Position numbers and translations under genes: made by a program
Notes under the pieces: model-generated
Told to the model about the DNA's origin: nothing
The model's database searches: none
Seen by the model: the letters and a program-made list of their open reading frames with translations, nothing else
From: Marsupella aquatica
Taxonomy: Eukaryota; Marchantiophyta
Assembly: GCA_973895155.1 (NCBI GenBank)
Contig: OZ316896.1
Span: 5,890,001-5,954,000 of the forward strand
DNA: 64,000 bases
Reading direction: 5' to 3'
Part shown: in pieces, positions 35,569 to 47,480 of the stretch
How positions within the stretch are numbered: the first letter of the stretch is position 1
Layout: each line of letters begins with the position of its first letter

Positions 35569-36273
35569 GGAGTAAGGTCACCTCCATCCATACAAAGACA
35601 CAAGAAACAAACCTCGTTCAAGTGTGTGTATGGGTGGTGTCCTGGTTTCAATTCAACGTTGGGTTGGTGACTACAGTTGACAGTTCTGGATTGTCTCTCT
35701 TTGCGTGGGGGCAACATCGTACAATTCTAGCTCCACAATTCTAGCTCGCCGTGTGCTGAGTCCCTTAAATATATGACGAGTGCGTGCGCAAAACTGTATT
35801 TGGTGTACAGAATTCGATGTTCGCGGGACAATTTGTAGTTCATTGGAACGAGAGTGAAAGCGGACAGAAAGAAACCAGATGGTTGAAAGTTCGGTACACG
35901 GCAATGGTGTCACATGACGCGCTCGCTTCCCAACCGGCTGGCTCGGTGGAGGGTAAATAACGGCAAGTTCCCTTCCTTTCCTCCAGCGCGCCCCGATCAC
36001 GCAACATTGCACTGCTGACGAAGTGAATGAATTTTATTCAATGCGCCTTGATTCGCAGTCCTACAACGCAACGTAATCCTGGAAGATGATCACTTTGGTC
36101 TTACTGCAGTTTTCCCTTGTTTCCTCTCCTGCCTCTGGGATCGTGTCTCGCTGTTGGCCGCCTTTTGTTTCTTGGCATTGTGATATATACTTCGACCATC
36201 TGTCCAATAGAATGATGTAAAAGTCAGTGCTTGCACTGTGATCTCATGTGCTTGCGTTGGCTTGCAGTGTCCG
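35569..36273. other. Spacer, no gene seen
   Basis: Only short open frames are present, with no recognisable product. Confidence 0.4.
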
Positions 36274-36455
36274 TGAATGACGCCCGGCCTTGTTGCCTTG
36301 AAAGATTTCATTGAATGACGCCCGTTCTTTTCGCCTTGAAGGATTTCATTGAATGACGCCCGGCGCCCCGGCCTTTCTATTCTGCCTTGGAAAAATTCAT
36401 TGAGTGACGCCCGGCCTTTAATGCCTTCAAGGATTTCATTAATGACGTCCGACCT
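36274..36455. repeat. TGACGCCCGGCC-type tandem repeat, about 38-51 bp, five copies
   Basis: The unit (G)AATGACGCCCGGCCTT...GCCTTGAAGGATTTCATT recurs from 36274; the third copy is longer and the last is partial. It is CpG-rich. Confidence 0.85.
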
Positions 36456-36472
36456 TTCGCACGTCCAGCGTT

Positions 36473-36696
36473 ACGGCCTGGATGTGTTCCCGACTATGTC
36501 GGAACAAGGACTCCGTCCCAACCCGGCTTCATAATTATGTCATGATCTTTCTCGTCTGACGTCTAATCAGAGCGCGTCCTTGGCACGGCCTGGATGTGTT
36601 CCCGACTATGTCGGAACAAGGACTCCGTCCCAACCCGGCTTCATAATTATGTCATGATCTTTCTCGTCTGACGTCTAATCAGAGCGCGTCCTTGGC
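36473..36696. repeat. Perfect 112-bp tandem duplication
   Basis: Copies 36473-36584 and 36585-36696 appear identical. Each has a near-palindrome GTTCCCGACTATGTCGGAAC and a TGACGTC site. The pair ends about 735 bases upstream of the GT92 start codon. Confidence 0.95.
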
Positions 36697-37431
36697 AGTA
36701 CTGATTCAGAGCATACTTCTCCACCCTCAGCTCTATCCTCGAGCTGTAGAAAACTCACTGGTTACGTTCCAATCTCCTCATGTGGGCGTGTGAACTCCTA
36801 GTAACTTCTTACTCGTCCCGACTCGTTTCGTAGAATTCTCGTCCTCTTACATTGTGCTCTGTGTCCTTGTGTGAGACCTCGATCTCCAGCTACGGTCGGC
36901 AGCACCCGATTCTCGTACCCGTCAATACTCTCGCCACTAGCAATCGGTGTGAGACCGGTGTTATCGATGTTTTGTGCCTGAAAGGGCTCAGGATCACAAA
37001 GGGCGAACAAATTTAGGGAACTCTGATTTCACCCTCCAGCTTAGTCAGAATATGGAGACATGGTGACAGGGATTCGACCAGAGAACGGAAGAATTTGGCT
37101 GTCTAGTGGTGAGCACACCTGGATTGGATTGAACTCCTCTAAATCCGGGCTATACCGATGAGAAATGAAAGCAGCGACGATTTCCCCAAACTGAGGGCAC
37201 CCGATCTAAGACCGACGGCATTGAATCAATTGTCGATCGCCGCCACGGAAATTGACAATTGAGAGCTTCGGTCGTCAATTTCCAGGTCTTGGGTTACTGA
37301 TTTTCGAATGTTACTCTTGAAACAGGAATCAACAAGAAGAAGAAATAAAGAGTCTGTAATGGAGCTCCTGGCCCCCTTGCAAGTCATGGCGTAAATGTGA
37401 TCGAGGAGGGGGCGAGGGAGGGGGGTGCGAA
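36697..37431 (+). promoter_or_regulatory. Probable promoter and leader region of the GT92 gene
   Basis: Non-coding, directly upstream of the signal-anchor exon. No core element could be fixed. Confidence 0.3.
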
Positions 37432-39934
37432 ATGATTCTCAACAAATTGAAGACTTTGAGCCGACCCAAAGCGTCATGCCCGCTTGGATCATCAGCGGCT
37501 CGGAGCGTCCAGACTTCATGGCGAACGCTAGGTGTCATCGTCCTCCTCCTGGTGCTGGCTGCCACTACACTCATGCTGGCTCACTTTTTCGACGGTGGGT
37601 GACTGACTAAGCCTTACTTACAAAACAAGTTTTGCGTCGCTCTACAATAGATTCCCACTTTAATCGAAGATGAAGCATCCAAGGAGTCAGCAGCTATGGT
37701 AATGTTCAGCACTCCACTTCTAAACCAAAGCTTGTCCCCGTGCTTCGAGTCACCAGCCCAACTTGGTGGCTTTCAGTTTTTCTACATTCAGCCGCTTCTC
37801 GTAGTCATCGTCTTACAGACTGATCAAGTCCGAGATCAAGTCACATTTTGATTGCCTTCTTTGGGTTTTTTTCGTACTCTTCCTTCTCCGACACTTCGTG
37901 ATTGATTTCCGAATTTAGATTAAACCCTTTTCTCTCGAAAATGGAACCCTCGCGCGTGACGAAAATTGAAAATTACATCAATGCTTCGACACTCAATCGA
38001 TATGTGACCTTGCTAACCATTGACGGTCTGTCTCGTTGTAAGCCAGTCTGTGCCAATGAGCTTACCCTAAAGAAACGCCATTACTGTGATTCTGTTGCTT
38101 CTAAGTATGTCTCGATGCATCACTGGTCTCTGCTTGTCACCTTCAACTATAGAAATTCGCGCACATATAAATAATTATGTTTATCAACAACGTGATATCT
38201 AATAAATGCCACTCTCTCAAGCTAATGATGTGATTGGTCTTGAAATCAACAGCACACCTTCACGGAGATCAAATCTTGAAGCGCCTGCCATATCCCACGA
38301 TTCCCAGGAGACTCGTGGAGGACTTGACAACGAATGTGGTGCGCCACAACTTAGGCCTTCTGTCAGTGCGCGACATTGTGGCCTTCCCGAATGAGTTGAT
38401 GCTTATGATTGCAGTAGTGGACGGCACGTACCTTCCGAGCAAACATGAGCTCCAGTGCTTGTTTGGACAGAAGTACAAGACTGAGGTCTTCACGAGCGAG
38501 TGGAAGGATGACCTCGGTTCAATTCTAGCCGTGAGATGCAAGTATCCACCTGAACCTCATCTCGAGTCCCAACAGGCCACTGTGCTCGTGAAGGAGTCCA
38601 ATGTCATCATTCCGTCGCGAGCGCAGTATCATGCAACAAATTCGTCGTGGCAACCTCTGGTGTATGAGACTCTGACTCTTGCGGACAGCGTCCTTCTCTT
38701 TGTAAAAGGATTGCTGGACCGCCGAGGAAAGCCCTACAACTACTCGAAATCCTTCCATAAGCTGAGCTGTTGTTTCGGTGCATCCAGGAAGACTAAAGTT
38801 ATAGGGGTGGCTCAGGAGGTCGTACGCTGCGAGCTTCCCTCGGGCAACCAGATTGAACAGCTTCAAGGGGCTCTGATCAGTCTCGCCGTACCAAAGATGG
38901 ATATTCTTCCCTCAGTTGCTTACTTCGACTTAAATACTCGTCATCAAAGTACTACAATACCGGCCAGGAAGATGTTCTACATATGCTCGTGTACCATGTT
39001 GTGGAACGAAGCTCAGTTTTTACAAGAGTGGGTCATGTACCACGGATTCCTTGGCATCGAGAGATGGTTTCTCTATGACAACAACAGTGAAGACAATGTT
39101 GGGGAGGTCCTGGCAGACTTGCAAGCGCTCAAGTACAATGTGAGTCACCATGCGTGGCCTTGGATTAAAACGCAGGAGGCAGCGTTCTCACACTGTGCTC
39201 TCCGAGCACGAGCTGATTGCGAGTGGGTGCTCTTCACCGACGTAGATGAATTCGTGTATCCAGGCAAGGAGCTGAATATTCTGTCGCAAGCTCATGATAG
39301 TTCGTACTCGGATTGGCAGCGGGCTGACAACTCTCCTTCGCACTCGGTAATCCAGCCACGAGCAAATAGCTCAAGTCAATCTAATCTATTGCGAAGACTA
39401 ATCCAGGAGACTCTCAAGAGGGGTGCAGCGCTCGGGAAGAAGGTTGGAGAAGTGCGGCTGAAATGCCATAACTTTGGGCCGTCGGGACGACTCCATACAC
39501 CAGAGGAGGGAGTCATGTTGGGTTACACTTGCAGGATGAAGCACCCGCAACGCCACAAATCGTTCATTCTTCTCGAGGCAATGAGTGATAGCCTGCAAAA
39601 TGTGGTACACCATTTCGCCTTGAGAGAAGGCTACGAGGAGATGGCAGTCCGGACTCGAATGGCCGTGATCAACCATTACAAGTTTCAAGCTTGGGAGGTT
39701 TTCAAAGCCAAATTCGTCCGACGAGCTGCGACTTATGTGTTGGATTGGCGGGACCAGACCGCCCAGACCAATGATCGAGCTCCCGGATTGGGGCTGGAAG
39801 CTGTTGAGCCGCAGGACTGGCCGGCTAGATATTGCGAAGAGGACGATCTGGGGCTCAGAAATTTCACTTGGAATTTCTTCAGACATCCCCAGACCCAGCG
39901 GCTGCCTTGGCAAGCATCTAGGTTGCAAAGATGA
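37432..39934 (+). CDS. Family 92 glycosyltransferase (GALS-like), type II membrane protein
   Basis: Two exons, 37432-37594 and 38253-39934, join phase 1 (GACG|GTGGGT ... TCAACAG|CACAC) to give 614 residues. Exon 1 encodes a basic cytoplasmic tail and one membrane anchor at about residues 33-50 (LGVIVLLLVLAATTLMLAHF), as in Golgi type II enzymes. The GT92 (DUF23) domain starts near residue 295: CTMLWNEAQFLQEWVMYH, WFLYDNNSEDN and the metal-binding DxD site FTDVDEF at 384-388, with GYTCRMKHP and NVVHHFALREGY later. In Arabidopsis, GT92 GALS enzymes extend beta-1,4-galactan on pectin; the substrate here is not known. The first exon was found outside the main open frame by its anchor and matching splice phase, so it is inference, though a good one. 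It is convergent with the carbonic anhydrase gene. Confidence 0.88.
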
Positions 39935-41436
39935 TACCTGATCTTGATGATCTACTAAAACTGTCTTAATCTCCCATTCATAAAATATCGAGACCGAACC
40001 AAACATATCAGGATCTTCCTTTCCGGATGGATTCTCTCGACCATTGCTTCAAACCGTCCGACAGGAGTAACTTGAAATTTCTCAAGAGTTGGTCCGCAAC
40101 GGGCTGCTCTATCGGATGTACAGGCATTTTATAATTCAAGTGGTTGATGGCTTCTTGACAACGGCAAAAGAAGCCATCGTAATTACCTTAGAAGCGCTTA
40201 ATTGCTTCCGGTGTTGCTTGAGAATCGTATTACTCTTGAAGCAATAGCGTTGCCCCAACTCTGGTTGAATTTCTTGTCATTCAGATCCGTCCATGTTCCC
40301 AATACTAGACCAACTCCAAGGAGCAGACCGGGCCATGCCCAAACCAGGCCCTCCTTGCTTGTTCAATTGATGCTACCTGAGATGCTACCACAGCCAGCAC
40401 CAGTGGAAGTCATGCCCAAATCGAGATGGCAGATCCAATAAAGTTACCGTATAAGGGTTGGATGGTATTTTCTCGGGGATTTACAGCACCACCATGTGAC
40501 CAAGCCTCATTATGTAGGAATGTCGTCATGAAACGAAGGCGACATCGAGGATCCTCGTGTACTGGTGAAATCAGTACCAGCATGTTCGACATACATCTCG
40601 AGAGCTCGTGGAAGAGGTTTACTGGAGTCCAGAAATTCAACCAACGTAAATATTCGCAAACATTTTTAGCAATACCATCTCACAAGTATTGACAGCAGAT
40701 TCTGTAATTCAGGGTTCTCTCCAAATGTTCGCTCTTCCAGAGAAGAGAAAAATGTGTCTACATTGTGGTTTGGCAATTCTCCTAAATTGCTGTATGTTTG
40801 AATTTGTGAGCAGGTAAATGGTGCCGTTGTTACTTGACTAACACACACGCTAAGTTTGATATCTCCTACAAACATTTCCAGGCCTTCAGGTCGTTGATTG
40901 ATTTGCTACATTGGCAGGCATCAGCCTGACAAGCTGACCCATGGCCTTCACACATCATTCCAGTCCGAACTCCGCACCATTAAATCAATCATCAATGTCG
41001 GGTACTGTCAAACACTCACTTGTCGTGCAACCTCCTAGACCTTGCAAAGAAAAATGAAGACATTTTACCAAACTTGCTCTGAAAAGCATTTTATTACTCT
41101 TGCGCTTGCTATTGACTGATAACCACGCATTGGGACAGCACACGGTCATGATGAATACTTGTGCGTGGAAACGCTCTTTCAGTTTATATACTTGCTTCCC
41201 AGACATATTTTGTTCAAGTCACTGATACAGACACATTGGACGGCAAGGTCATGATGAACACTCGTACATGGAAAGTTTCTTCCCGTTTAGATACTTGTTT
41301 CCCAGCCATATGTTGTTCCAGCCATTCTCAAATGTAAGCCTCGAGACTCTGTCTACAACTAATTCACAACCAGTCCTTCCTGCCTGCTGCTTTGGAGAGG
41401 GCTAGCCGGATTTCTAAATTAATGTTACACCACCGC
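39935..41436. other. Spacer between convergent GT92 and carbonic anhydrase genes
   Basis: The ends are presumably the 3' UTRs of both genes. Nothing else is recognised apart from the duplication at 41124-41330. Confidence 0.5.
41124..41330. repeat. Diverged ~107-bp tandem duplication
   Basis: The segment CACGCATTGGGACAGC...GGTCATGATGAA...ACTTG.TTCCCAG.CATAT.TTGTTC occurs from 41124 and again from 41232. Confidence 0.75.
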
Positions 41437-44039
41437 TTAAGCCGGGAGTCCAAAGTCCCACGTCTGGAAGGATCCCTCGACGAAATCGTAGTAGCCTCCG
41501 TGCAGAGTCACCTTCTTCTCCTTTACAGCGTCTACTACGAAGGGGTAAGAGAGCAAGTTGTGGAGGGAGTTCTTCACAGCTTCCTGCAAGGAACGGGCGG
41601 CAACAATCATATCCACTGGTCAGCAAAGGCCTACATGCACTTCGAGTCCCTGATCCAGATATTAATTCTAACAATGTGAAGACAAGCTTGGCTAAAAATC
41701 GATTATTAATTGGACATCTGCAATACGTCACTCATGTAATTTATTGCGCAAGTGTTGTCGTACTGCACCAAACAGGACTGGAATTTCTTTGATTGAGGAA
41801 CCAATTACTCCACATTTCTAGTCTCATAAATTTCTACTATTTCCCCAGCGCATGCGCAGCTTGAGCACCGAGAGCTATTCGTTACGACATTCCTACCTTC
41901 TCGCAGGTCAAGCAGACTTCAGCTGTATCTGCGTGTGGCAGCTGAGCTTTCACCGCCTTCCGTGCTGGTTTGCCAATCGCTACCCATTTTTCGATGAAAG
42001 TGCTGCATGATGATCATTGACATGCCATACAGTCATATCCGACAGACTTGATCAGTTACTTCGTAATGTTCATGTTATTCTAAGATATCTATTGCAAGCA
42101 GGCTAGACAGGGTATGCTACGAATCCAAGCGGTAAATCCACGGCGCAAACAAATCTCTTCTTCGGCAATCCACTTGAAGACCATCTTCATCGACTGACGC
42201 GGCCAATCTACAGTAGGCTGGAGATAACGAAACGACTAGCGAAAATTATGAATGTGTTGGTGAGGCCCACTTACGTTGAGTACTTTCCATCCTCTGGCGT
42301 CATCTTCACCAAGGCCCCAACTCCTCCACATGCTCTGTGACCAACAATTATGATGTGTTCAACCTGTACAGGACGATTTCCAGAACATTTAGTTCAATGT
42401 TGGATTTTGGATAAACCAACATAAGCAATTCGTGAAGATCGCTTACAAACTCGTCAAAGAGTCGCGGCTAAGCTTCTCTGACGCCGAGGGGTGTACATCG
42501 TAGAGAGCGCTATCGCGAGGATCGGATTTGACACATGTTTGCAACCTGAAACGTTTATAAGTGTGCTTATACTTTTCTGTAGGGAAAACAACTGATGAGC
42601 TTCTCTTATCAATGCCTTGATTTTGCTCCAAGGCTCAGACAAGCCTAAATCATCCAGTAGGATCGGTCCAGGATATATACTCGGCAGCTCCATGACAGGC
42701 ATGTGTAACTAGTTGGCAGATCCTAAATCAGGTATGTGCACAGCTTGGGAGCTTCACCACCACCCATGATGACATCTTTGGCTGGTTTTTCAGGTGCGAC
42801 GAAGACAGCTTTGCCAAAGAGAGTAGTCGTGGCGGTAAGGTCGAGGGTTACTTCTCAAGACACAACTAGCAAAAGCAATATACGTCATACCTTCAAGTGA
42901 AGGACAGCGTACTCCAGAGCGGATCCAACGCTGGGATATCCCTCTGTTTCAAATGCGGGTACCAGGTTGGCGACGTTCCGAATGATGAATGCATCCCCTG
43001 GTTTGAGCCCGAGAACGACGGCCGGGTCGACTCTCGAATCAGCGCACGCAATCACCATGAACTGTAGAAGACAAGTTCGGACAAATTCAGGTTACTGTCT
43101 ACTCTGAGTGACAAACACCATACCAGATAGCAAACAGGACCCAGTAATCTATTGTGTACCATTGGATTTCAGGATTCAACGGTTTTTATCATTACCTTTG
43201 GCCATTGTCCTGTCTTCAACTTGCCGAAGTGCTCTGGGTCCTTACTGTTTCATGCCAACAACTACAGGTCAGGGTCCTATCCCAGCTAACCTACGATTCA
43301 AATTCAGTTGTTTAAGGGTGTTCATGTCTTTCACAGTAGGATATAGAAGTCATCAGGGGTAGTCAGAAACACAGTCCCGACTAATTCCTACAGAGAACCC
43401 GATCGGCCGTACTGGTGATTGAAACAAATCAGAGGTGAGTTCTACGATTGCTTTCCATAGGCCGTGGCTGTTACACGTTCGAGAATGTAGCAGCGTTCCA
43501 TACAGATGATGTGGTAGAGCATGGATAACAGTCAATGTCAAATAAAGGACAAGGTGGGGCGGAGAACCACACAGCAAACATGTCGTAAGTGAGAAGGGAT
43601 GAAGATTTAGCTCCAACTTACTCATAAACATTCTTCTTGAATTTGCTGAAGCCATGGTCAAGCTTCTCCAAGTTAGTTTTCGGCTCAGGGGAGCTGACTG
43701 TTAACTCATCGAGGAGTGAAGCAAGCTTTGATGATACGACTGAACCGAGCTCGGGCTGTTCTCTGAGAATAAGCGTCGAAAATTGTCAGTCCTTGCTGTC
43801 TTGAATCAGGAAGGTGAGACACAGAAACGTTGCAGTTTTGAAATTCATGTACGCAATTCCGCCAGCCATTCCGTCGGAGTCTCAGTTCTCCGATAGAAAA
43901 TAGATTCCCAACCAAACCCCAAAGATCATTTACATTGAACACACATTACCCTCCCTAGCGTGGATGATAACCCCAGTGGAAGAACTCACTTGACTAGAGC
44001 TTGAATCTTCTTGTAGGACTGGTCAGTCTCGGCGGCCAT
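41437..44039 (-). CDS. Beta-carbonic anhydrase
   Basis: Seven exons (43990-44039, 43622-43762, 43196-43244, 42891-43061, 42275-42363, 41897-42002, 41437-41583) join at GT-AG sites in perfect phase to 250 residues. The enzyme interconverts CO2 and bicarbonate, with zinc held by Cys86 (ACADSR), His146 and Cys149 (VGHRACGG); Asp88-Arg90 is the catalytic dyad. Plant-type features follow: [31 protein letters not shown] and the C-terminal [11 protein letters not shown]. Starting at the ATG at 44039 gives [12 protein letters not shown], with no plastid transit peptide, so this form looks cytosolic. A splice acceptor 29 bases upstream shows a leader intron, and an alternative first exon with a targeting sequence cannot be excluded. 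The 271-base intron between exons 5 and 6 contains an open stretch that is not part of the protein. Confidence 0.95.
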
Positions 44040-44068
44040 CTTCGCAAATTCAATGTGAAAGTCAAACC
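44040..44068 (-). other. 5' UTR part of carbonic anhydrase exon, after a leader intron
   Basis: On the minus strand, TTGTTTGTTACAG|GGTTTGAC precedes the ATG by 29 bases, with CTGAT as a possible branch site. The frame stays open through the junction. A strong donor (ACC|GTAAGA near 45980) is one candidate upstream partner; joined there, the frame meets TGA upstream without an ATG, which favours an untranslated exon. Confidence 0.5.
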
Positions 44069-44333
44069 CTGTAACAAACGACAATCAGCACCGCCCAAGC
44101 GCGTTAAACATGTGGAATGGCTTCTTCATGTCCGGCCAAAAGGGCACCTGAGACAACCTGATCCATCAGATGGACAATACAAACTTGGTTATCATGAGGC
44201 CAAAGAAGGACCCTACAGTAAATCACAGCATTCGTCAAATCCGGCATGCTGCAGATCGGTTTTACTCCACACGAATATCGATAACATGATTTGAGCCCGA
44301 CTCGACAACACAAACAACGGCAAAACAGATCGT

Positions 44334-44353
44334 CCCCCCCCCCCCCCCCCCCC
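44334..44353. repeat. Poly(C) run of 20
   Basis: An uninterrupted 20-base C homopolymer on the plus strand; a second run of the same length is at 47680. Confidence 0.9.
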
Positions 44354-46670
44354 GGGAACGCAAACACGAGATTGCAGCAAACTCCTCAAATGAATGCTGC
44401 GTTACGCCGACTCGGATAAGACTGCTGCCATTGTGACTCTAAAATTTATGTTTTGACGAGTGAATGCATGTTGACAACCCAGTAAGAAATTTTAATGCGT
44501 CTTCGAGGAAAATTGATGGCTGCACAGTTAAAACGCTTGAGTTCTTTACACGATTCTTCGATTGGAGCAAGTCAACATTGACACGCATATGCCGTTTGCC
44601 CTGTGCCTTATCCAGGCAAATCGTAAAAGTCGAAGCTCCGATACTTCTCGCACTCGATAAATGGTAGGATTCCTTCGCAAACTAACTGTAGCGTTATGTT
44701 TGTCACATCATTGCCACGGGCAACGCCATCTTTGCACACGTTAATATTCAGACACAGTTACGTATCAGAAACAGCTCGTGCTCGGTCATCTCTTGCGCTG
44801 GAGAAACGACTTTGTAGCAAAAGTACTTGAGAAACAGAAGATCAGCTTGCAACAAGAGTGGATTGGTTTGAGGGCCCATGTCCATCCTCATCAAAGGTTT
44901 TCCCACGACATTAGATGACAGTTATCTAGATTCAATACAAAGCTAGAACCATGGGCTACAGCACGTGGGGGACGAAGCCCGACAGCGAGGAAAGTAATAA
45001 AATCACTGACAGTAGATGTCAAAATCGTCCTAGTAGCAGGAGCCCGGATCCTACAAACGAATGCATACGACTGGATAATTCCGAAACCAGGTAACGAAGC
45101 TTGGTGCCATCCTCTGCTCTACCCACCTTCCAAATCGGTGTGTCTAAACGTAGAATTGAGCGTTAATGAATGGTCTGAAACGACACCATTATCTACACCG
45201 TCACTCTCGGTCTAAGGTAGGTGATGAGCACCAGGAAAGCCAACTACCCCATTGCTCAGAGTGAAGGAAAGTCTGTCAAGGTCGAGTCAGCCGACGCTCG
45301 ACATTTCAGGGCGTATTCGCGAATGCTCGAAACCAGTACCCGATAGCGAAACTCCACCCATTAGACAACAAGGGTGAGTGTGATCAGCTCTAATGTGAAG
45401 TTCTAAACGGAATGCTTGGCTAACCGTGTTGTGGGTGCATTGTGTGCAGTGATTCCGACATTACAGCCGATCAACCTCGCGGGCATGACTGTAGGGATTA
45501 CCTTGCGAGCAACTACTGAAAGTGACCCCGTAGACCATTCACAAGTCAAAATCAAAACGACTTGGGCGTTCACCGAAGTGGCGTGCACGGCCGGGAGTCT
45601 TTTGATTCTGACGGAAATTTCAAAAGGACGCACGTCCTGACTGACTGGGGAAACACACGGATCACAATGCGCCAATGAAGAGATTCACAATAAAAAACAG
45701 CGACGGGCAATGTTCAAGTAGACATCTGCGAAGCACTCACTTCTCCATATTTCTTCTCAGCACAGTAACTGCAGTCTAAACAACTCTAGGCCATTGCGAA
45801 CAAATGTAACCACGAAAGGATGTAACCTCGTCTCAACTGCGAAAGGACAAATCCTCGTCTTCTCACCGTGAGATAGGGAAAAGCAGAAGCTGTTAGGCAT
45901 CTCCAACACCAACGAACAAGCTCGACATTAGTGACTGAGCCAAAAAGGCTGAATGACTGAGCATACACACCTCTTACGGTTGGAGGCGGACAAACTCAGC
46001 TGGTAGAGCTCGTCGGGAGGAACAACGACTTTCTCCTTCCTGTTTTGGATACCGGAATGAGGAACGGTGCACCATATATAATAGTCCGTCACACCGTCGC
46101 ACAAACAGTGGCAACAAAGTTGCTCGAGCCCGAAGTGAGCTACTGTTGCTCGACGAACAGGATTTGGTGCAACGTCCTCTTCCCGGCATTGGGGAGCTAA
46201 TCCAGCTCCGCAAATGAAGGATCGCTTTGCCTCCTTGTGGCATCTTCCTGCTGTGGTCATGTCAGGTCCTGTGGGGCCGGCTTGACCACACCCTTCTCCG
46301 CTTCTCACCAGAGCCACGAACGCCACGATGAGGTCTCAGCCTCCATAGTCCAGACATCCCTTGCCCAGTCGAGACCACGTGTCTTAATTTTTTAATTTCC
46401 AGTAATGGACCGAGACTCCTGGCGTCCTGCACCTCATCCCTCTGCCCATTCTCCTTCCCGCATTCCCAGAAAAAAACTATCCCGCCATGGTGCATCCTGT
46501 TAAATGTCGCCAATTTCGGCTCTGACCACACCAGATCGTGTTTCGTGGCCGACCTGTAATCGCCCCCAACTTGTCGATTTGGCGATCCCATTACACTGTA
46601 GTTGATGACTTCGGTCTTCTGAGCCTTGCTCATACTCGATTCCTTTCACTCACATCAGAGGCCGATCCCT

Positions 46671-46704
46671 CCTCACCTCACCTCACCTCACCTCACCTCA
46701 CCTC
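46671..46704. repeat. (CCTCA)n microsatellite
   Basis: Six to seven consecutive CCTCA units. Confidence 0.9.
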
Positions 46705-47165
46705 GCCCGTCACCTGCAGCGGCCCCAAGGTCGAAAGCAGGTCCCAAAAAACTCACCATATCTCTGTTCACGAAGCTCTGAGACTGCTGAGCAGACCCTG
46801 GCAGTCTCGCACCACCGTGACCTACCGACATGGCTGCACTCGACTGTGCATTGCTTTCAGTAACTAGACTCCGTCCAAGCTCCGCTGATCTCCGTCCATC
46901 TTGCGTATCGACGGACCGGATTTGAGGCTGAAGCTCAATCCCATCCTTAGTACCGTACACCTCAACCTGCTGCAGTAAGTTCCGCGGATTGACCGTGCTC
47001 TAACAATTACCCTGGACGACAATGATTAAACTCCTGTCCTGGCGGCCGTGAATGATTGGGCTCAGTGAGAATCCAGGCATCCAGCGGACTCCAGTAGGTA
47101 CAGTACCTAAATTGTACAGACGCCTCTGCCTAAGTGCACCGCACGGAAGCGCAAATCCGGCAAGA

Positions 47166-47480
47166 TGTACCAGTATTGCCATGTTTTCTGTGGGTTTTGC
47201 AGTTTTTATCAGGCTAACGATGTCTCCACTAAACCACAAATATGTAAGGGCAAAGTCTACCACCAGTCTTCCCTTTGTCTCCCGTGCGGTTTGCATTTTT
47301 CTTGTGTCCTTGATAATTCTGATGATGTCACCCCTAAACAAGAAGTATGTAAAAGTACAAAGCCTCGTGTTTTTTTTGCAAGGTGTACCACCAATCTTCC
47401 CATGTTTTCTATGGGTTTTGCAATTTTTTCTTGCATTTGTAAGTCTCACTACAGTACGTTGCCAGTAAACAACAAATATG
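47166..47480. repeat. Three diverged ~100-115-bp tandem copies
   Basis: Each copy has a CTTCCCATGTTTTCTNTGGGTT-like start (altered in copy 2), a TTTGCA-TTTTT core, and an end like AAACAACAAATATGT...GCAAAGCCT. Starts are near 47166, 47262 and 47385. Confidence 0.65.

Larger units (their letters stand above)
44069..47165. other. Unassigned, CpG-containing region upstream of carbonic anhydrase
   Basis: Several overlapping open frames exist on both strands (minus 45974-46243 is Ser/Arg-rich like a transit peptide; minus 46688-46960 ends near a strong donor ATG|GTGAGT at about 46751), but I could not assemble a gene. It may contain first exons of the carbonic anhydrase gene or a separate small gene. 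A (CCTCA)n run is at 46671-46704. Confidence 0.3.

Noticed and set aside
38206-38394. ATG-initiated ORF overlapping the GT92 gene start
   Set aside because: It is in a different frame from the GT92 domain and is a shadow; the real second exon starts at the acceptor before 38253.
42003-42274. Open minus-strand stretch near 42120-42222 as a carbonic anhydrase C-terminal exon
   Set aside because: It lacks family motifs. The exon at 41897-42002 ([13 protein letters not shown]) and the last exon at 41437-41583 fit the family and the splice phases, so this stretch is intronic.
45403-46960. Several open frames on both strands upstream of carbonic anhydrase
   Set aside because: The frames overlap on opposite strands, show no family motifs and could not be joined by consistent splice phases.
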